Assembly: GCA_020637675.1 (NCBI GenBank)
Contig: JACKKD010000001.1
Span: 186,001 to 250,000, forward strand
Length of the DNA: 64,000 nt
Reading direction: 5' to 3'
From: Paracoccaceae bacterium
GTDB taxonomy: Bacteria > Pseudomonadota > Alphaproteobacteria > Rhodobacterales > Rhodobacteraceae
The position numbers and the translations under genes are program-made. This document shows, one piece after another, positions 62,001 through 64,000 of this stretch. Each line of letters begins with the position of its first letter. Within the stretch, counting starts at the first letter, position 1. The notes under the pieces were generated by a model. That model was given only the letters and a program-made list of their open reading frames with translations. It made no database searches and had not been told where the DNA came from.

Positions 62001-62684
62001 CCCGTATTTGAAGAGCCGCGCCTCACGGACCCAGAGGTCCATGATGCCGCCGTCATTCACCAGGTCGTCCGAGACCGACTGGATGAAGCAGGCGTGCGGC
62101 TGCGGATGCTCGTAGGCGCTCTCGGACTTCACCAGCTTGCCGGTGACGTGATCGACGTAGAAGTGGCCCTGGCTCGGCCCGTCGATGCCATAGGCCCAAT
62201 GGAGGCCGGTGTTGAACCACTGGGGCGAGTTCGGCGCGGCCATCTGTTCGGCCAGCATGAAGCGCATCTCGTCGTAATAGGCCTGCGCGTCGCCTTCGGA
62301 GGTGAAGTAGCCGCCCTTCCAGCCCCAATAGGCCCAGGCGCCGGCGAGGCGGTCGAAGACCTGACGGGCCGAGGTCTCGCCGACAAAACGCTCACCCTCC
62401 GGCAGGTCGGCCAGCGCGGCCTCGTCCGCGACCGAACGCCAGAGGAAGTGCGGCACGCCCTTTTCCTTCACACGGCGAAGCCGCGCCGGCACGCCCGCCT
62501 TGCGGAAATACTTCTGGGCGAGCACGTCGGACGCAACCTGGCTCCAGCCCTCCGGCACCTCGACGGCGTCGTTGCGGAACACGATCTTGCCGTCGGGATT
62601 TCGGATTTCCGAGGTGGTCGTCGCGAAGGCGATGCTTGCGTAGGCATCCTGCCCGGCCCGGGTGAATCTGCGTTCGATCTTCAT
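59001..62684 (-). CDS. nrdJ: Vitamin B12-dependent (class II) ribonucleotide reductase
   Basis: 1227 residues, normal for the long alphaproteobacterial NrdJ. The substrate-site motif NPCSEYMFLDDTACNLAS carries the catalytic N-x-C-x-E set. GGTTRRAAKMV-type segments and a long helical insert lead to a C-terminal zinc-ribbon with two CxxC pairs (CGECG, CMKCNTCG), the thioredoxin-interacting tail. It makes deoxynucleotides under any oxygen level but needs adenosylcobalamin. NrdR-box-like sites lie upstream, and no B12 riboswitch was seen. Confidence 0.95.
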   Translation of the reverse strand: MKIERRFTRAGQDAYASIAFATTTSEIRNPDGKIVFRNDAVEVPEGWSQVASDVLAQKYFRKAGVPARLRRVKEKGVPHFLWRSVADEAALADLPEGERFVGETSARQVFDRLAGAWAYWGWKGGYFTSEGDAQAYYDEMRFMLAEQMAAPNSPQWFNTGLHWAYGIDGPSQGHFYVDHVTGKLVKSESAYEHPQPHACFIQSVSDDLVNDGGIMDLWVREARLFKYGSGTGTNFSSLRGEGEKLSGGGKSSGLMGFLKIGDRAAGAIKSGGTTRRAAKMVICDMDHPDIEQFINWKVIEEQKVASLVAGSKVHERQLNEIFAAIRQWDGASEDSVDPARNAALKAAIRGAKKAMIPETYVKRVLDYAKQGYGSIEFPTYDTDWDSEAYASVSGQNSNNSVRVTDAFLRAVKDDADWELIRRTDGKVAKTVKARDLWQQVGHAAWACADPGIQFHDTVNAWHTCPEDGAIRGSNPCSEYMFLDDTACNLASMNLLTFHKDGRFDAEAYVHATRLWTVTLEISVLMAQFPSREIAQRSYDFRTLGLGYANIGGLLMNMGLGYDSDAGRALCGALTAVMTGVSYATSAEMAGELGAFPGYARNAAHMLRVIRNHRNAAYGKTDGYEALAVKPVPLDHASCPDQGLVALAKSAWDEALALGEKHGYRNAQATVIAPTGTIGLVMDCDTTGIEPDFALVKFKKLAGGGYFKIINRSVPAALETLGYGSAQIEEIIAYAVGHASLGNCPGINHTSLIGHGFGQAELEKIEAALPSAFDIRFVFNQWTLGESFCRETLGIPAEKLADPTFDLLRHLGFTKAQVEAANDHVCGTMTLEGAPHLKPEHYAVFDCANACGKTGKRFLSVDSHITMMAAAQSFISGAISKTINMPNNATIEETLAAYELSWSLGIKANALYRDGSKLSQPLAAALVEDDEEAEEILASGSAQEKAAVLAEKIVEKIIVKEIVRSHREKLPERRKGYTQKAIVGGHKVYLRTGEYKDGQLGEIFIDMHKEGAGFRAMMNNFAIAVSVGLQYGVPLEEFVDAFTFTKFEPAGMVQGNDSIKSATSILDYIFRELAVSYLDRTDLAHVKPVGASFDDLGGGAYEAQANVAEPSERTASKSLEVLKQVASTGYMRKRLPQELVVLQGGMGAMALSGDPVAALNTLVPVTAQAAFGGGATALASGTVTMDARAKAKMQGYEGEACGECGNYTLVRNGTCMKCNTCGATSGCS

Positions 62685-62855
62685 TTCTGCCCCATCGTTC
62701 CAGCGTTATGCGGCGCGCCCCTTCAGAGAACGTCTTGCCGCGCAGGTGCCGTTGAGGCGTGATCGTTCAAACATCCCCGCCCGCGGTGTGTGCGCGCACC
62801 GCGTTCCGGCGTTGTCGCCGCCGGACTAGTCTTGGGGTGGTCTCCCGTCCCGCCG

Positions 62856-62902
62856 CCACTAAATCTTGTGGCTTTTTCTTCGGCCCGCACAAATTGACGT
62901 AG
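62856..62902 (-). promoter_or_regulatory. Tandem NrdR-box-like sites upstream of nrdJ
   Basis: CCACTAAATCTTGTGG (62856-62871) fits the 16-base NrdR box ACACwATATATwGTGT at most positions. A weaker copy starts 31 bases away at 62887 (GCACAAATTGACGTAG), the usual tandem spacing of about three helical turns. They lie about 170-220 bases before the nrdJ start. The remaining gap 62685-63200 shows no gene I can support. Confidence 0.6.
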
Positions 62903-63200
62903 GAACGGGGGGCCGGTCAACAGATTTTTCACGTTTCCGTGCAGAGATTTCAGCTTGACGCGGCAAGGCGGGAAATCGCCGGCGGAGCACATCGATTCAT
63001 GCACAGACCCCCGCCCCCGGAGACGGCCTGCAAATTTGCTTGCCCCGCGCCGGGTTGGCCGCGCCTCCTGCGATCCCGGGTGAAAACCGTCCACAGACAG
63101 GGGCGGCAGAGGGGCCGCGGACAGGGCAAGGTGCCGACCGGCCGGAGCCGGGCGCGCAAGGCCCGGGGGACGGGTCGGGGGGGCGGGACTTGGTCGGAAC

Positions 63201-63277
63201 TGGTCGGGGCGGCGAGATTCGAACTCACGACCTACGGTACCCAAAACCGTCGCGCTACCAGACTGCGCTACGCCCCG
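63201..63277 (-). tRNA. tRNA-Pro, anticodon TGG
   Basis: The minus strand reads CGGGGCG...CGCCCCG-A-CCA with the anticodon arm ACGGT-TTTGGGT-ACCGT, so the anticodon is TGG. D-arm (GCGCAGTCTGGTAGCGC) and T-arm (GTTCGAATC) are standard. It is the second proline tRNA in the window. Confidence 0.96.
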
Positions 63278-63322
63278 ACGTTTCGTTCCTAGCCGCTCGC
63301 CCGTCCGAGGGAAAGACCCAAG

Positions 63323-63793
63323 CTAGTCGCAGGGCCAGAGCGCGCCGGCCTGGGCAAGGCGCGGGTGGCGCAGCTCCGCCCCCTCGGCCAGCCCGAGTCG
63401 CGACGCAAGCCCGCCCTGTATCTCGAGGACCATCAGCGTCGCCGCAGGCCCGGGGATCGGCGTGACATCGCCCGGCACCGCATTGGCATGGACCCCGTTT
63501 ACCCGGCCGTCGGCGCCGATGAACACCATGTCGAGCGGAATGAGCGTGTTCTTCATCCAGAACGACACCGCCTGAGGGCGCTCGTAGATGAAGAGCATCC
63601 CGGCGCTCGGCCGCAACTCCTGCCGGAACATCAGCCCTTGGGCGCGCTCGGCCTCGTCGTCCGCGATCTCGACCGAGAAGCGCGCGTGCCCGCCGTCCCA
63701 GCGAAACTCGGCCCGGCCGTCGGAACAGCCAGCGAAGGCGCCCTGCCCGGCAACGGCGAAAAGCAGGACCGCAAGGCCGCCCGCGCGGATCAT
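63323..63793 (-). CDS. DUF192-family exported protein
   Basis: 156 residues. A signal peptide (LAVLLFAVAGQGAFA) precedes the single DUF192 domain. Signatures are ERAQGLMFRQEL, GMLFIYERPQAVSFWMKNTLIPLDMVF and VLEIQGGLASRLGL. Structure-solved members have a beta-barrel fold; function is not settled. ATG 63793 overlaps the stop of the cold-shock gene (ATGA). Confidence 0.88.
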   Translation of the reverse strand: MIRAGGLAVLLFAVAGQGAFAGCSDGRAEFRWDGGHARFSVEIADDEAERAQGLMFRQELRPSAGMLFIYERPQAVSFWMKNTLIPLDMVFIGADGRVNGVHANAVPGDVTPIPGPAATLMVLEIQGGLASRLGLAEGAELRHPRLAQAGALWPCD

Positions 63794-64000
63794 TTCCGGT
63801 CCCGCACCGCGGCTTCCCATGAGGTGACCTGGGCGGCCATGCGGCCGCGCTTGCCCTCGATCACCCTGAGACAGACGGCCTCGCCGGGTTGCAGATCGGC
63901 AAAGCCGGACCGGCGCAGGACCTCGATGTGGATGAATACATCCTCGGGGCGGCTGTAGACATTGGCGAAACCGAAGCCCTTGGTCTTGTCGAACCACTTC
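63790..64000 (-). CDS. Cold-shock-domain protein, C-terminal part (cut by window end)
   Basis: Only the last 69 residues are visible. They contain the RNA-binding motif KWFDKTKGFGFANV (RNP1) and EDVFIHIEVLRRSG (RNP2), with a short C-terminal extension beyond the domain. In Rhodobacterales the gene before DUF192 often carries two cold-shock domains; here only one can be seen. Confidence 0.87.
   Translation of the reverse strand, partial: KWFDKTKGFGFANVYSRPEDVFIHIEVLRRSGFADLQPGEAVCLRVIEGKRGRMAAQVTSWEAAVRDRK

Noticed and set aside
60702..62762. 686-codon open frame on the plus strand
   Set aside because: Antisense to nrdJ; no recognisable motif.
62685..63200. Cobalamin riboswitch upstream of nrdJ
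   Set aside because: Expected because NrdJ needs B12, but no B12-box-like conserved core was found by eye; NrdR-like boxes were found instead.
62723..63244. 173-codon frame upstream of nrdJ
   Set aside because: It runs into the tRNA-Pro gene and has no coding-like composition or similarity.

Overview
The window is 64 kb of very GC-rich, tightly packed chromosomal DNA from an alphaproteobacterium, most likely order Rhodobacterales (Rhodobacter/Paracoccus relatives). The evidence is gene order and protein style: dusB(nifR3)-ntrB, a fused ispDF, bamE/yceD-rpmF-plsX-fabH-ihfA-merR, argS-SPOR-nagZ-scpA-scpB, a TakP-type TRAP system, a cysteine-poor DksA and a class II ribonucleotide reductase (nrdJ). 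I see no insertion sequence, integrase, phage gene, plasmid origin or CRISPR array. Most neighbouring genes overlap by 1-8 bases, many through ATGA or TGATG junctions.

Layout. 1-6.5 kb: nitrogen sensor ntrB (cut by the window edge) with dusB, then the ispDF-pgpA-pncC run facing a Coq10/RatA-type gene, hpt, two small membrane proteins and a LysR regulator. 6.7-8.9 kb: two cytochrome c' genes and a membrane-anchored dihaem cytochrome c. 8.9-16.7 kb: olsB, msrB, bamE, the phospholipid/fatty-acid operon (yceD, rpmF, plsX, fabH), ihfA, a MerR regulator, tRNA-Pro(GGG), a dCTP deaminase and a PACE-type efflux protein. 16.8-25.9 kb: chromosome segregation (scpAB), cell-wall recycling (nagZ), SPOR, argS, a cation/proton antiporter, dgt with a short-chain dehydrogenase remnant, and erpA. 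25.9-38.5 kb: two secreted proteins of unknown role, xth, an FAD monooxygenase, dksA, a moxR...coxE cluster, an MFS exporter, an M48 protease, a PIN protein and rlmI.

38.6-64 kb: the Entner-Doudoroff pair edd-eda behind a palindromic operator, glnE, ybaK, a DUF2852 protein with a two-dyad promoter, bpt, the takQM/takP 2-oxoacid TRAP transporter, a GST/tautomerase/NTF2/DMT operon divergent from an HxlR regulator, a Ca2+/cation exchanger, and the ilvB-ilvH operon. The ilv operon is led by what looks like a complete transcription attenuator (leader peptide MTPILVELEVWRMGR) and is interrupted by an arylsulfotransferase-like gene. An EF-hand protein, nrdJ with tandem NrdR-box-like sites, tRNA-Pro(TGG), a DUF192 protein and a cold-shock-domain gene cut by the window end complete the region.

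The features most worth a second look are the ilv attenuator and the gene inserted between ilvB and ilvH, the glycine-rich repeat tail on TakM, an apparent one-base frameshift at the end of fabH, the coupled secreted pair at 25.9-27.7 kb, the moxR/coxE cluster with its unannotated 54-residue peptide, the dual dyads before the DUF2852 gene, and the NrdR-type sites upstream of nrdJ. No obviously new defence or mobile system is present.
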